DNA of 64,000 nucleotides from Siniperca chuatsi (lineage: Eukaryota; Chordata; Actinopteri; Centrarchiformes; Sinipercidae), in contig NC_058051.1 of assembly GCF_020085105.1 (NCBI RefSeq), positions 24,798,955-24,862,954 of the forward strand. The letters run 5' to 3'. A program made the position numbers and the translations under genes. Each line of letters starts with the position of its first letter. The stretch's first letter is position 1. The notes below the pieces were generated by a model. That model was not told the origin of the DNA. It saw nothing but the letters and a program-made list of their open reading frames with translations, and made no database searches. Below are positions 42,842 through 56,700 of this stretch, one piece after another.

Positions 42842-43296
42842 GATGAGCCTCCAACGTGAGGATATTCTGATTTTCTCTGTTTTAAACCATAGCAAACTGA
42901 ATATCTTTGGGGCTTGGACTGCTGGTCAGACAAAACAAGACACCGGAAGTCCTCACAAGGGCTGCAATTAATTATTTTCATTATCGATTAATTATTTATT
43001 TTGGATTCATTGTTTGAAATGTCAAAAAATATTGAAAAAAATGGCCATTTTGTCTGACCAACAGTCCAAAACCCAAAGATAACCTTTGATATGTGAGAAA
43101 GAAAAGCAGAAAATCCTCCTGTTTTTAGACGCTGGAATCTGGAAATGTTTGGCATTTTTGTTTGAAAAACGACTAATAGACGAATCGTTCCAGCTATATA
43201 GTCATCACCTTGGACCCTGTAAACTAGGATTTCATTGACCTATTTTCTGACTATTAATAAACCAAACGATTTATATAATAATTAGTTGCGGCACTA
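42842..43296. mobile_element. GATTAATCG-type MITE, older reverse copy split by a younger one
   Basis: The left part carries GAATATCTTTGGGGCTTGGA and GGTCAGACAAAACAAGACAC in reverse orientation; the right part resumes at about 43200 (CATCACCTTGGACCCTG) and ends ATTAGTTGCGGCACTA. The gap is filled by a younger copy, 42956-43199. Confidence 0.7.
42956..43199. mobile_element. GATTAATCG-type MITE nested in an older copy
   Basis: Begins AAGGGCTGCAATTAATTATT and ends GAATCGTTCCAGCTATA. Flanks are AGTCCTCA (42948-42955) and AGTCATCA (43200-43207), an 8-bp target duplication with one mismatch. This is the second case in the window of this family inserting into itself. Confidence 0.7.
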
Positions 43297-43559
43297 ATCT
43301 ATTTTGATAACAAAATATGAATTCTAGTTTTGCAAATTAGCTGAGCTCCTCCACAATTTATCCACATACCCCTTAGTAAATGCAGAAGTACCTTTGGTTG
43401 GGAATAACTGATTTATGTAATGTAATCTGTATGGAAACATTACAAAAATCTGCAAGAAAAATAATATAGTTTGGTCATATTTTGGTCCTGAGCGGTAAGA
43501 AAACAGGCAGTCTTTGTTCCTGTGAGCACAGGCAGGTGTTCTCTCTCTCTCTGCAGATG

Positions 43560-44222
43560 TTTTAAATCTCTCCATCTTCATAAATGATGCAGGACGTGGG
43601 AGAGTGTGATTCCTCTCTTGGCATTCACCGCGTGCCTTAATTGTATGGCTAATAAATCAAGGTCCGCCGTGAACACGAGGAGCGGCAATCCGTGTCCCTT
43701 ATCGAGGAAACTTGGAGCTTTATGAGCATTTGACCATCACAGGATGAAACATACATGACTCGATAGGCCTGGGCGCCATCAACGCAATGCAAGGGTATTT
43801 AAAATGTCCTCAAATGTGATCTGTATTATACCAATAAAACAAGACTCATCAGACAATACGCTTCTTCTTCTTCTTCTTCTTCTTCTTTTTCTTGTCCTGG
43901 TTGGTAATCACCCACTGAAGCTCCTCATGCAGCGCCATAATTAACTGTCCAATTTCCTCAAGTCCGGCTCCAGTGCGTGCAGCTGCGCGCCTTCATTCCG
44001 CAGCACAGCAGCTGGTTGTTTTCAGGGCCGCCTGTCCTCAGTGGAAACATCCCTGCGTTAGCCTCTATGATTTAAAGAGATGGAGGTAAAGCAGGCCAAA
44101 CAATACCGTCCACAGCGCTTGAGGCAGGCGGACAGGCCCGCTGATGATGTCCAGTCAGGCTTTGTGCCAGCCGCGCTTCACACCTTCAGGTTTAAATACC
44201 TAACAGACTATTTGTTCCTCGG

Positions 44223-44255
<33 letters not shown>

Positions 44256-44545
44256 TTTGTCGGATATTAGACATTTCTCTACATCAAAAGCCTCCCCGTC
44301 CTGATTTGCGTGCGGCTTTCATGCCCCGCTCCTCATAGGCTGAGCAGCTACCGTCATGACGTGGCTGCACTCCTCGCCACCTAACGCTGAGTGCTGACCC
44401 CATTAGCAGGTTCATTTAACATCATCTGTACTGCAACACCGCGGGCTGCGAGATGCGCTGAAACCGGACCCTCCAACATTTTCCGCTGCACAGGAGCCTT
44501 CATCCACCCCCTTCTGTCCGTTTAATTTGATCTCACTAGGTTATT
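43560..44545. other. Repeat-poor GC-rich block between ythdf1 and slc17a9
   Basis: Outside a TTC run (about 43861-43887) and a TTG run (44222-44254) the sequence is unique-looking and GC-richer than its surroundings, with no convincing open frame. It could be regulatory; in human this interval of the block holds BHLHE23. No bHLH coding sequence was seen. Confidence 0.35.
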
Positions 44546-44550
44546 ACGTT

Positions 44551-45025
44551 TATGGTGGAAAGTAATAAGTACATTTACTCAAGTACTGTAATTAGGTACA
44601 GTTTTGAGGTACTTGTACTTAGTATTTCCATTTTCTGCTACTTCTACTCCACTACATCTCAGAGGCAAATATTGTACTTTTTACTCCACTGCAGTTACTT
44701 TACAGATTCAGATTAATAATGCAAAATATAATCAACAAATAAATTATGATGCATTATTATAGGTTAGAATAAGACTTTATTGATCCCAGGGGGATGCAAT
44801 ATTTAAGTGATGTACACATCAATGCATCATGATGCAATAATACAATAATAAAATACATTATTCTCAAATTAGCCATTCTGCATAATGAGTACTTTTACTT
44901 TGGGTGCAATGAGTTCATGCTAATACTTTTGTGTAACATTTTACTATAAGACCTTTACTATTTCTACACTGTGGTATGGCTACTTGTACTTGAGTAGAAG
45001 ATCTGAGTACTTCTTGCACCGCTGT
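44551..45025. mobile_element. ACTTAAGTA-rich hAT-like element, copy 4
   Basis: Left end TATGGTGGAAAGTAATAAGT, right end GTACTTCTTGCACCGCTG, with the usual inner phrases. A phrase AATAAGACTTTATTGATCCC (about 44767) is foreign to the family and resembles a LINE 3' tail, so a small nested insertion is likely. Confidence 0.7.
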
Positions 45026-47776
45026 TAACTTGTGGTTTCCCCCATGGCGGCGGCATTATTTCTGTGCACAACTTTTGTAATATAGTGGAAGATGTCCTCC
45101 TTAAAGGGGAACTCAAAGTCTGTGTCCAGCTCTTGGGGAGTACTACTGCATATGTGGGAAAAAAAAAAAAAAAGCTGTAAAAAGCCTTTTGTGGCTCCAG
45201 AGGGGCGCCAGGCGAGAGCTGATAAACTGCCTCAAGTGATGTCACTTGAGTCAGCATGGGTTGGTGCTGAAGACTACAAGTTTGAAAATGAATGAAAATC
45301 TGGGGTGTGGAGTTAGAAAGAAGTGAGCTTACCAGACCTCTGCAGCCGGCCCCTTGAGGGTGCATTAGCCGCTACTAGCATAACACACCCGAATCTCTGA
45401 CACAACTGTTGTCGGTTGTGTTGCATTGTGGGCAATGTAGGCGCCAGGACAAGGAAGGAGAATGTGTGAAATAAAAAGATGATATCTCTGGTTCTGCTGC
45501 ATCAATTTTGACTTTTTTTTTTAACTGTCCATCCGACAATTTTTCGGCTTTAAAGGGTTTGAGCCCCAAACGAAACAAAATAATAAGCAATATTTCAGTT
45601 CTGTCTTACATAATAAAGAAAAGTCTATGGCTAAATTATGGTTTATTCTTCACTATTCTTTTTTTTCATCTGAATGCTTGATTGTAGTTATAATTAGGTT
45701 TTTCTGTAAGCAAACAAGCTAGTATGAGATCAGAGTTTATTTAATGTCCTTTCATGGAAACATGTCTTAGTGTTTTAGAGATAATGGTATTTGTGGCATT
45801 TTTATTTTTACACATCAACAAAAATCAGACTACACAGAAAAATATAGAGGTGGGGGAAGATGCTCTGGGGCCATTTAGCCACAAACCACTAGGGGGCGTC
45901 TTATCCCAGAAATTAATTTTTTACATTTTTATAATTATCATTTAATATTTAGCTCCAAACTAATGAATGGCTCCCCACATGAATCTGCTCAAAAGATTTT
46001 TTAAATACTTGACCTTTTATGAAAACACAGTATTAAGATCAAATATAAACACCACAGACAACACATTAAAAAACCAGACATGTGATGCCAAAAGTCCAAT
46101 ACACATTCAATCAAGACATAATAAGTCTCTCTCTTACATAATGTTCAGCTACAGATGTTTGTTTGTCATAATGAAACCATTTCTTCCATCTTCTTTCATG
46201 TACGAACATACTAAAATACATATCGTTTGTACTTGTGTGACTGGACTCTCAAAAATGTAAATGATGTGAGAGCATAAAAGAAGTGACAGTAAACTGTTGT
46301 TAACTAATGTTTATTTAGCTATATCTCATTTTTATTTCTTTTTTATCTGATTGTTTACTTGGATTTATTCAACATGTCATAGATTATGTTACTTTATCTC
46401 CTTCTTAGAAAATATGATCTCTATATGTACATGTTGCTATATGTGGAATGATGGATGTGTGTGTGTGTGTGTCAGTCATACTCCTTAGTCTTGTGTTGTA
46501 TTTCTACACCAATAAATTATTTGTGCCATGGATTCACAGAATCATCTGATAGTACTGACGACACTCAATGGAATAAAGAAATATGAAGAAAAATGGATGG
46601 CATACAGTTTGGTGAATCAATACAATCAAATTCATCATTTAAAACATTTCACCCAATTAAAGCAACACACATAGAAAACTCAAACATTTTCTGTCAAAAA
46701 GAGTCTTTTTGGATATTAAACAAGGTCCTTCATTAACATTTTGATATATCACAAACACCAATACAAATGTGTGATAATTTACAAACACCATAGTCAACTG
46801 TACAATACCACAAAAACACTGAAACACTACATAAAAAGTGTTTAGTTGAACAAATATTTATATTAATGTTATTATAAATATATATACACTAGAGCTCTTT
46901 TTAAATATTTTTGGTCACGTCAAGTGTGAAATTAATGGCACTGCACTAGTTCTAGTGGGTTTGGCCTACAGCAAACCAAACACAGGGCTAACAGATATAA
47001 CTTAGCAGTGCATAACTTCCAACTTAAACAAAATAAATGGACATTGTTTGGAGAATCTTAACAGCAGGTGTTTAATCCAAATTTCCGTTGGATCAGTTAA
47101 AGGAAAAGTCTGGTGATATTCTATACGCATTGTTGGTTTTGGCCTTTTCCTTTAAGAAAAATGAACCTGTATGTTTTATTTCCCTCAGTCTCATGTCAAC
47201 CACTCTGACAAATAGAAATTCTTTACCTCGTCTCAATTTGCGCTGATAGAGTTTGGCTATAATTCATCTCTGAATACGTGCCATGTTTTAGATATAACAC
47301 CAGCAGCATGTAGTCATTATTAATGTGAACATTTCTGTGTGAAAACCAAACTTTCTACATTAAATATTTATACAGTCATAAACATTCATACAATGCAGTC
47401 ACATTTAGCAGACAGTGTTATCCAGAGTGACAACAGAACAAAAACTTGCCTGCAATATTCAAGTTCCTTCATTTTCAAGAGAGGAAATCTCCAGTATTTC
47501 TACGTACTTTATGATCAGCAAAACTGTGAATCCTGTGTCAAAAAAATTACAAAGAAAACACCACTTTATACCATCCAAAACTGCAGTTATGTGTTCACTA
47601 TACTGTGTTTACATTTTTTCTGCAGCCAGTTTCAGTAAAGAGTAACTCCTCAAAATGAACTCTCATTTCGACAAACTGTGATCGACTATGGATAGAGATT
47701 TAAATGCAATGTCCAGTCTCACAAATCAGATACAGACTGGAATTTGCAACAAAAGGTCTGGGTCAAATCACAATAA
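45026..47776. other. No gene seen; includes probable slc17a9 3' UTR
   Basis: Only short open frames. The part next to 47776 lies downstream of the slc17a9 stop on the minus strand; its polyadenylation site is not clear. At 45101-45560 there is a stretch with repeat-like character (TTAAAGGGGAACTC start), boundaries not defined. Confidence 0.4.
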
Positions 47777-50700
47777 TCACTCTTCCAGGTCGACACGGTG
47801 AGCATCTCCATAGATGAGGAAAACCCCAAGGCCTGTGGCATTTACTAACATGATGAGGGAGAACACCATGGCCCACGACAGCGTGACCTCAATCAGGTAA
47901 CCTGACACGGAGACCAACATCAGTCCTGTGCAACACGCACCAACGAAAAGGACAAGAGAGATCATCTGAGTGCCAATAGTAACAACAGAGAATTTACTTT
48001 TTTAAATTCCAGATACAATAGTTAGTAAGCACAGACATTTCCTATATAAAAAATGAAAACTAATAAATATCTTGGATACATACCCATAAAAGCACCCAAC
48101 ATATTCATGAAACCTGTAGCAGAAAAGGAACATTGATTAAATGTCTATCAACAAAAACTAAGATTAGCACAGTTTTATGAAGCTGAAATGTCGGCAGCTA
48201 GAAAACTCACCATAGAGGGCACCAGCACATGATGGGGTGAGATCCTGCACATTCACAGACACTCCACTGAAACACATTGAAACTCATTACATAAACAGCT
48301 AAATCTACAGCACACTGAACAAGGATAACTTTCAATTTACAACACCATAAGAAATATGACTGGATATAAAGGATGAATCCCATGAAAAGACCAAAACCAA
48401 GAATTAATTAATCCTACTAACAAGTATTGTCTGTGTATCCAAAGCCTGATAATTCTCTGTGCCATACAGCTCCATTGTTGTCCAAAAACTATTAAAAACA
48501 CATCAGTGAGCCACACTGTTGCACTGGGCGACATGTTTCTTCATTACAATGAGGGCACTGTAATTTATTTTGAGTCAGTCCCACATACATCGTCCTGCTG
48601 TCGTAAATATTTAATAGAGCACCAAATGACTATTAATCCCCAGCTGGAAATAGTCCCCAACAAATGCACTATTTACTCCTGCTTGAGTAATGTTAAAAAT
48701 GTAATAATTGAGATGATTGTGACCTGTTTTTTTAATACATTTTCAGTAGAAAACCAGCCACAGACATTTTCCCAGGGTTCTATATTTTTGATTTTATGGT
48801 CCATTAGGTCACTTCAGTTAGCCAACTCACGTGGCTCACATACATGATTGTATGTGAATGTATAATATATACAGCATTAAATGTTTGCTCCCCCAGAAAG
48901 AAGCACAAAGCTCAGAGATACAATACTAAATTCCCACCTGGAGGGTGGTAGACTGAGAGCCCACAGGTGGAGGCTGGGGTGGAGATGGGGCTTTTGAAGT
49001 GCTGTAAATGACGGCATAGCTTTCAGGTGAGCCGTGTGGCAGCAGGCTTGCAGCAAAGAGTGAGCTGAGCACTGACGGCTTAAGTACACCACCATGATCA
49101 AAAGCTTGTATGTTGCAGTGAGAGGCGTTTGCCACGTTGGTGTAGCGGCAGACTCTAGTTGGGATGCCTGAACTTGCTCACAGGCTTCGCAACATATTAC
49201 CAAAAACACAACCTACTGACAACCTACCTCCCCTGATTTATGCAACCATGTGATTATTATTTTTTACTCTTTCAATGTTTGTTTTTCTTTTGCCTTTTCT
49301 GTCTTTCTCTCTGTGCTGTAAAGCTCTTTGAATCAACTGTGTTGTGTGCAAAGTGCTGTATAAATAAAGTTGAGTTGAGTGGAGAAGAGGGTAGGGAAGT
49401 CAAATTATTGGGAGATGGACTAACACATTATTAGTTTTGGTCTTTTCATGGGAATTTGCTAACAATAACCAATGGAGGAAAGTAACTAAGTACATTTACT
49501 CAAGTACTATACTTAAGTATACTTTAGAGGTACTTTTACTTTACTTGAGTATTTCAGTTACTTGATACTGCTGATACTTTATCTACTGTATAGATTAAAC
49601 TATCCAACAATATATAAATTAGAAAGAATGTGCTCCACCTCAATCATCTGAAACATGAAAATGCTGCTCACGTGTTAAAGCATCAGTAATAATATTGCAA
49701 TAATATGATATATAAAAAGAAATAACTCTCTCAAAGGGTCCATTCTGCTCAACAAGTACTTTTACTTTAATACTTAAAGTACATTTTGCTGTTAATACTT
49801 CAGTACTTTTACTTAAGTGAAATCTTCAATGTAGGACTTTTACTTGTAATGCAGTATTTTTACAGAGCGGTATTGCTACTTAAGTAAAAGATATGAGTAC
49901 TTCTTCCACCACTGGCAATGACAGAAATAGTATAACACCAGCATAATCCTTTAAATATTGACTTAGCTTAATTTCACAGACAAATCTTTCGTTCACGTTA
50001 GATTTACCTGAGGTTGTTTAAACAGTTTAAACACACAGAAAGGCTCTTTTTAATAACCTAAAATACCTGCTAGTGAAGGTGGATACACTCATAGCAGCAG
50101 AGACGAAAATCACAGCAGAGGGAAATGTGACATCTCCACACAGAGGCAAAATAAACATATTCGATACTCCCATGGCAAAGATCTGAGGATTGAGACACAT
50201 GCAGATATTTAAAAAGGCACAGTCCATAATCTAAAAGCAAACAAAGATGCGGCCACATAACCAAAATTCAATACACAGGACTGGGACTTGCTATTACTCA
50301 ATTTGATAAAGATTAGTATTTGTTCAGACTAATAAGAGATAAAAACGTAGATAAAAAGACCAAGTGTCTGGTGCAGTTTGTTTCTACATCATTAATCTAT
50401 AGGTCAAGCTTTTCAGTTATACAGTAGATACATGAACCTTAGATGGCCTTTTTTTCCCCCTACAAAGGCATACACTTACATAGCCCAAGACGTTACAGTG
50501 ATTCACAGTACTTGTATATCTTTTGCCCCTGGGAAGCCTTGAGGTTTGTAATTACATGCTTGAGACACACACAAAAAATTCCAATATGAACACCTCAGCA
50601 GCTAGTCAGGACAAACCTTTAACTGCACACAGACACGCGTTTTATCACTTGAAAAACACAACTATGGTGCACTGAATGATTGTACAATCACAGCATGTCT

Positions 50701-53700
50701 TTCCACACTTACCTGCATTATCTTTCTCACAGATGCAACACAATATCCTACAGAAAGAAAAACACAAGATGTAAAGTTTTTTTTTAATGAAAAGTACAGT
50801 AACTGACCTCAAAACACATACCACAATAAATAAAAAGAGACTTTTTTATTACCTTGGTTGATGAGAAAATCTGATACATATCCTCCACCAAATGCTGATG
50901 GAATTGCAGCTAGCCATGGAATTACATTATACACCCATCCCTGCAAGAATAGACAGGTTGACAGGGGAAAGATTAATCAGTTTTCTTATGGAATATAAAT
51001 AATAATAAAACTTTATTTATAGAGCATTTATAAAAACAAAGTGCCTGAAGATCTAAAACTACGTGAAGGTTCATAAGAGATTAAGGTCTAAGGTCTAAAA
51101 TATAATCTGGAGCCAGGCCATGGAGAGCCTTAAAAGTAATCAATAAGATCTTAAAATCAATCCTAAAACAAACAGGGAGCCAATGTAAAGAGGCTAAAAC
51201 AGGTGTGATGTGATCGTACCTCTTGGTCCCGGTTAAAAGCCTGGCAGCTGAGTTCTGTACAGTCTGCAGTCGTTTCAAAGTTTTTGATTAAGACAAGTGA
51301 ACAGGCTGTTACAATAATCAAGACGTGAGGAGATAAAAGTACAACAGTTTCTGCATCAGTAAAATTTAAACTAGATCGGATTTTTGCAATGTTTCTGAGG
51401 TGATAAAAACATGATTGGACAAGCTTAGTGATATGTTGCTCAAAACATAAATTGCTATCAAACAGGACGCCAAGATTTCTTGCAACAGGCTTGATATGTT
51501 GTGACAGGTTACCAGTAGATGGCAGTATTTGTTTAGTGATGTGTTGGGGCCCAATAACAAGGATTTCAGTTTTATTTGAGTTGAGCTGAAGAAAATGTAT
51601 CAACATCCAGTTTTTTATGTCAGACAGGCAGTCGTGCAGAGAACTCAGCGTACTAAGGTCAGTGGGCTTGACAGGAAGGTACAACTGCGTGTCATGCGCA
51701 TTACAATGAAAAGAAATCCCATGTCTGCGGATGACATCACCCCAGGGAAGCATATATAAGGAGAACAGTATTGGTCCCAGAATTGAACTTTGAGGCACAC
51801 CGTACTTGATATGGGAGAAGGATGACATGAAGTTATTAATGCTGACACAGAATTACTTATTGGACAGATGAGAACCAGTCTAGTGCAGTACCAAGTATGC
51901 CCACCCAGTGCCTCAGTCTATCTAGAAGAATGCCATGATCAATTGTGTCAAAGGCAGCACTTATGTCCAACAGCACAAGAATTGAGCACATGCTTGCGCC
52001 TGCATTCATTAATAGGTCATTAGTGACTTTGGGAAGAGCTGTCTCAGTGCTGTGGTGCTGACGAAAGCTAGATTGGAACTTTTCAAAGGTATTATTGTTT
52101 TCCACAGCAGCAAGACGGTGCTTAGATACAGGTTTTTTGAGAATCTTCAAAATAAAAAGGCAGTTTGGAGATTGGATGACAGTTGTCCAGGAGGGTGGGC
52201 TCAAGCCCAGGTTTTTTTAGGACTGGCTGGACACAAGCAGTTTTAAAGAAATCTGGGACGCAGCCAGTAGACAGCGAGCTGTTAAAAATAATTTGTAAAA
52301 GGGGCGCAATACATACATACATAACTTCCAATTAAAACCTAGTTGGGATTTTGTCCAGAGGGTTGGAGGATACTCTCATAAGAGACATGATGTCTGCGAG
52401 TTCAGGCAGAGTAACAGCAGAAAAATTGCTCAAAGAATCCCTGAGCAGGTGATCCACATCTAAAAAGGCAGGATTGGGTGTGATACCAGATCTTATTAAC
52501 CTCACCTTACCAGCAAAGTGTAAAAGAAACTTTTCGCAATCAGCATCACAATCAGCAGGGGCACAAGGAGAGGCTGGGTTAACTAACTGATCCACAGTCT
52601 TAAATAGGAATCTGGGGTTGTGGGGTTTGAGAAATTACATGTTCTTGCATCCTTCACCACCCTATTATAAAGGAGTAATAACTCTTTCATGGCCACAAAG
52701 TGGACCTGGAGACCTGATTTCTTCCATCTGCGTTCTGCTCTTCTGCATTTCCTTTTACAGCTTCGAATACTATTATTTAACCATGGCTGTTTTCTAGTCT
52801 TTGTGTTTGGTCTATTTTTCAGAGGAGCTATGAGATCTAGGGTTGAAGACAATATAGTTGGCTTAAGGATGTCTAAAGCCTGGAGTATCAACGTGGAACA
52901 ATCTAGGGTACAGTTCGGCGTGTTTATAAGCTAAACAACAACATATGGTGAAGAAAATAAATACCCCAGCATGTGGAAATGATTCTTTGAAGTATGTTGG
53001 CAACCAAGACAATAAAGTGTTGGAAGTGCTGCACATACACATGTGCGCAAACACCATGGCCCTTAGAAAGAAGATGAGAAAGACAGAGAGAGATATGGGG
53101 TTAGACTGAAAACCAAACCAAACATTCATGTATTGGTAAACAGTGAAGGATTAGAGAACATAAGATGTACCAGACAGGTGGCTTCTTAAGAAGACTCCAC
53201 CAGCGTGTTCTTGACAAAGTCCATTGTGGGTCTTTAGTCGATTCCTTCCGCTTGGGAGCAACTTCACCTGAACCACACATAGCACATTATATTACACTTA
53301 GCAACATTAGTACAAATAAGACTAAAAGTCTACAGCCACGCTAGCAGCTCTGTCACTTTGGCACAGAGATGCTCACAATGACAATGCTAACATGCTGATG
53401 TTTAGCAGGTATAATGTTTACCCTGTTCACCATCTTAGCATGCTAACTCTTTTAATAAGACCCTGAATACCGGACCCAAAGATGGCACCTATTCAGTGCA
53501 ATAAGAATTGCTTCCAGGATATGCAGCCCACTGAATACGCGCAGTAGTGTTTCTCCCACTGGCCCCGCCCGCGAGTTCTCGCTCGGCCCATACTTTACAT
53601 TGTGATGACAACACAAGGATCGAGGAAAGTTTTACAAATATAAAATCCTCCATGGATCAAAGATTCCATACAGAAAGAGTCATAATCAACCTTGTTTGCA

Positions 53701-56700
53701 GTTTGAGGTGTCTTGTCAACAGTTTTACAGACGTCTCTTTTATAATGGTGGTCTATGGGGAAAATGCTTTTTGGGCCGCAGGGAAATGTTTTTGCTGCAA
53801 TACCGTGAGTGGCCACTGGAAGAAATTGGAAGCAGAGCTGAGCACGGCGCCCAGTCCAGGTCTTATTATGCATCCATGCTCTAAACATAAAGTACAGCTA
53901 AGGCTAATGGGAATGTCATTAGTTTTGCAGGTATTTGGTCAGAAACCAAAGTATTGGACAAACTGAAATTTTGACCTAATGATGGCGCTAGATGGAAAGC
54001 TAAGGGGTCACTAGAGCCATTACAATTCATCCTGAGGGGAACATGAATGTGTGACTCAAATTTCATGACAATCTATCCAATAGTTGACAAATTTCACTCA
54101 AAACAACAAATGTCAACAGTCAAGGGATCACCAAAGTCATTAGGTTTCTTCATCTGGGGAACATAATTCTGTACAAAATATTATAGCAATCCATCCAATG
54201 ACGGTTGAGACATTTCAGTCAGGACTAAAGTGGTGGACCAACCGACTGACAGACTGACATTGCCAACCATAAAGCCATGCTGCTAGCCTGGCTTAAAATA
54301 GAGGCAGAGCTAAGGAAGGCTCATTTAGCCTTCTCCATACTCTGCTGTCCTAAATGACCTGGGCAAAGTGACAACCTATGGTCACTTAGTTATTCAGGGA
54401 TACATGGCTGACTGGTGTAGTTACTGTACCTTTTAAGAAACACAGCCAAACAAAGAGTGCCCAGAGTCCGGACAGGAAACCAATACTGTAGAACATGCTT
54501 TCCCAGCCGTACCAGTCCAGCATCAGGGACCCCATCCCACCCGCTAACAATGTTCTGAAAGAGCAACAAAGAACGAAATTAAAAAGGGGTCACCAGAGAT
54601 AGATGGAGAGTTTAGATGTGGATTGGTGTGTGTGTACAACATACCCAAGATAGCTACCGCTGTGCATGGTGCTCATTAAAAACCCTCTTTCTCCTTTCAC
54701 TACACGCTGTGAGCAAAGGCTGGCCAAAGATGGGAAAAAAACACCTATAAGACATTATAAGACACTCTGAATTCATGTCACCATTGGTGATTGTCCATAA
54801 ATGGACTCCATTTATATTTCCTGCAGCACTGGAGCTTATATTTAAAGGAATAGTTTGGCATTTGGGAAATATGCTTACTCACTTTTGGCAAGAGTTAGAT
54901 GAAATGATCTATACCACTCTCATGTCTGTACAGTATATATCAAATATATAAAATATAAAGCCAGCGGTTACCTTAGCTTAGCATAAAGACTGGATCAGCC
55001 GAACTTTGTTCAAAGGTAAAAAAAAAATAAAATCTGCCTACCAGCACCTCTGGCCGGGAACAGTGACTTCCTGTTGTCTCCATTGGTTGCCTAGAAACTG
55101 CTCCCGGTCAAGAAATAAGCCGGCCTGAAACCCCCATAAATCCACAACTTGCCATTTTTACACTTTTTTGTACAGATAAAACAAACAAGATATAACTTGT
55201 TAATTAGTGCGCTGTAGAGGTGCTGGTAGGTGGATTTTGTTACCTTTGGACAGAGCCAAGCTAGCTGCTTCCCTGTGTTTCCAGTCTTTATGCTAAGCTA
55301 AGCTACCAGCTGCTGGCTGTAGCTTCATATTGAGTGTACAGCCATGAGCGTTTTATAAATCTTCTCATCTAACTTGGCAAGAAAGTGAACACGCATATTT
55401 CCCAAAATGTTGAACTAGGTGATTGCTTATTTTAATAAAAATGTACTTGTTACAGTACTCACCCTGCAGTAGTCCCATAAGGAATCTGGCCATAGTCATG
55501 AGAGAGAGGGTGTGAGAGCCTAACTGGGCCAGAAGGGGAGTACCAGCTGTGATCAGAGCCCACAAGGCTGCAGAGAAGAACAGGACACGCTCTCCTCCCA
55601 ATCTAATACAACAACAAATATTATAGAGTTAAATCCTGAAACTCTAAGCCTAGCTGAACAATAAATATTCCATGAAGGTTATTAGCTCATTGTTTAAACA
55701 GAGCAATGTGAAGCCGAACTGCTTACTTGTCACTGGCATGTCCTCCCAGGATCTGTGTGAAACAGTAACCCCAGAAGAATCCACCGAGAACCAGCCCGGA
55801 ATCGATCTTGCTCCAGTGGAAAGAGGCTGCCATTGACACTGCACAGATTGGCATGACCATCCTGGCACAGTAGAGGAGGCAGGTGCCCATAAACAGTGTC
55901 AGGATCCATTTTCGAGCCAGAGGTCTATGAGCATGAAGGGAAACAGTTTCTACTTAATGACATGGATCATGATGTGTGTATTGCTTATTTCTTGCCTCAA
56001 ATTTGTTCAGAAACAAATTTTGGTGGACTGCTAAGTTGAAATAAGGTCACGTTTACATAGCCTACTAAGACTGCAGTCTTCTTCAGCTGAGGCTGATTCA
56101 TTAGTTAGTCATTAGTTTTTGGTCATAAACCAAAGTATTGGACAAATTAAAATTTCGACCCAGTGATGGCACTAGAAGAAAAGTTATGGTTTCACCAAAG
56201 TTATTATAATTCATCCACAGTGGGGACCGTGAATTTCTGAAACAAATTTCACAGCAACCCATCCAATAGTTGTGGAGACATTTCAACAAAACGCCTGAAA
56301 AGTCAAACTCATGGTGGCGCTAGAGTAAAATTCAAGGGATCATTAAAGTCATTACAGGACCATAAATGTTGGTACAAAATTTCAATTCATCCAATAGTTG
56401 TTGAGATATTTCAGTCTACCAGGGGTTTTCAATGTCTGAGACTGTCTGACCCTCAGTTTACTTGCTTAGTTTCACTCAATTCCTGGAAGCCTATGGGATC
56501 ACAGTTATGTTATTTGTGCCCATAGACACTCAACAAATCGAGACAAATTGAGTCAAGATAGCCTAATATTGCTGTTTGACATAACTTCAGACTACACCAA
56601 ATACATGAAAAAAAGTCTGTCCTAAGGCATTTATTAGTTTCTGACACTGGGAAAGTGGGAAAACAGGAAAACTCCCCAAAACGACTGTATCTCTGAACTA

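Noticed and set aside
44964-45365. 133-codon minus-strand open frame
   Set aside because: It crosses the end of an ACTTAAGTA-type repeat and a poly-A run and resembles no protein.
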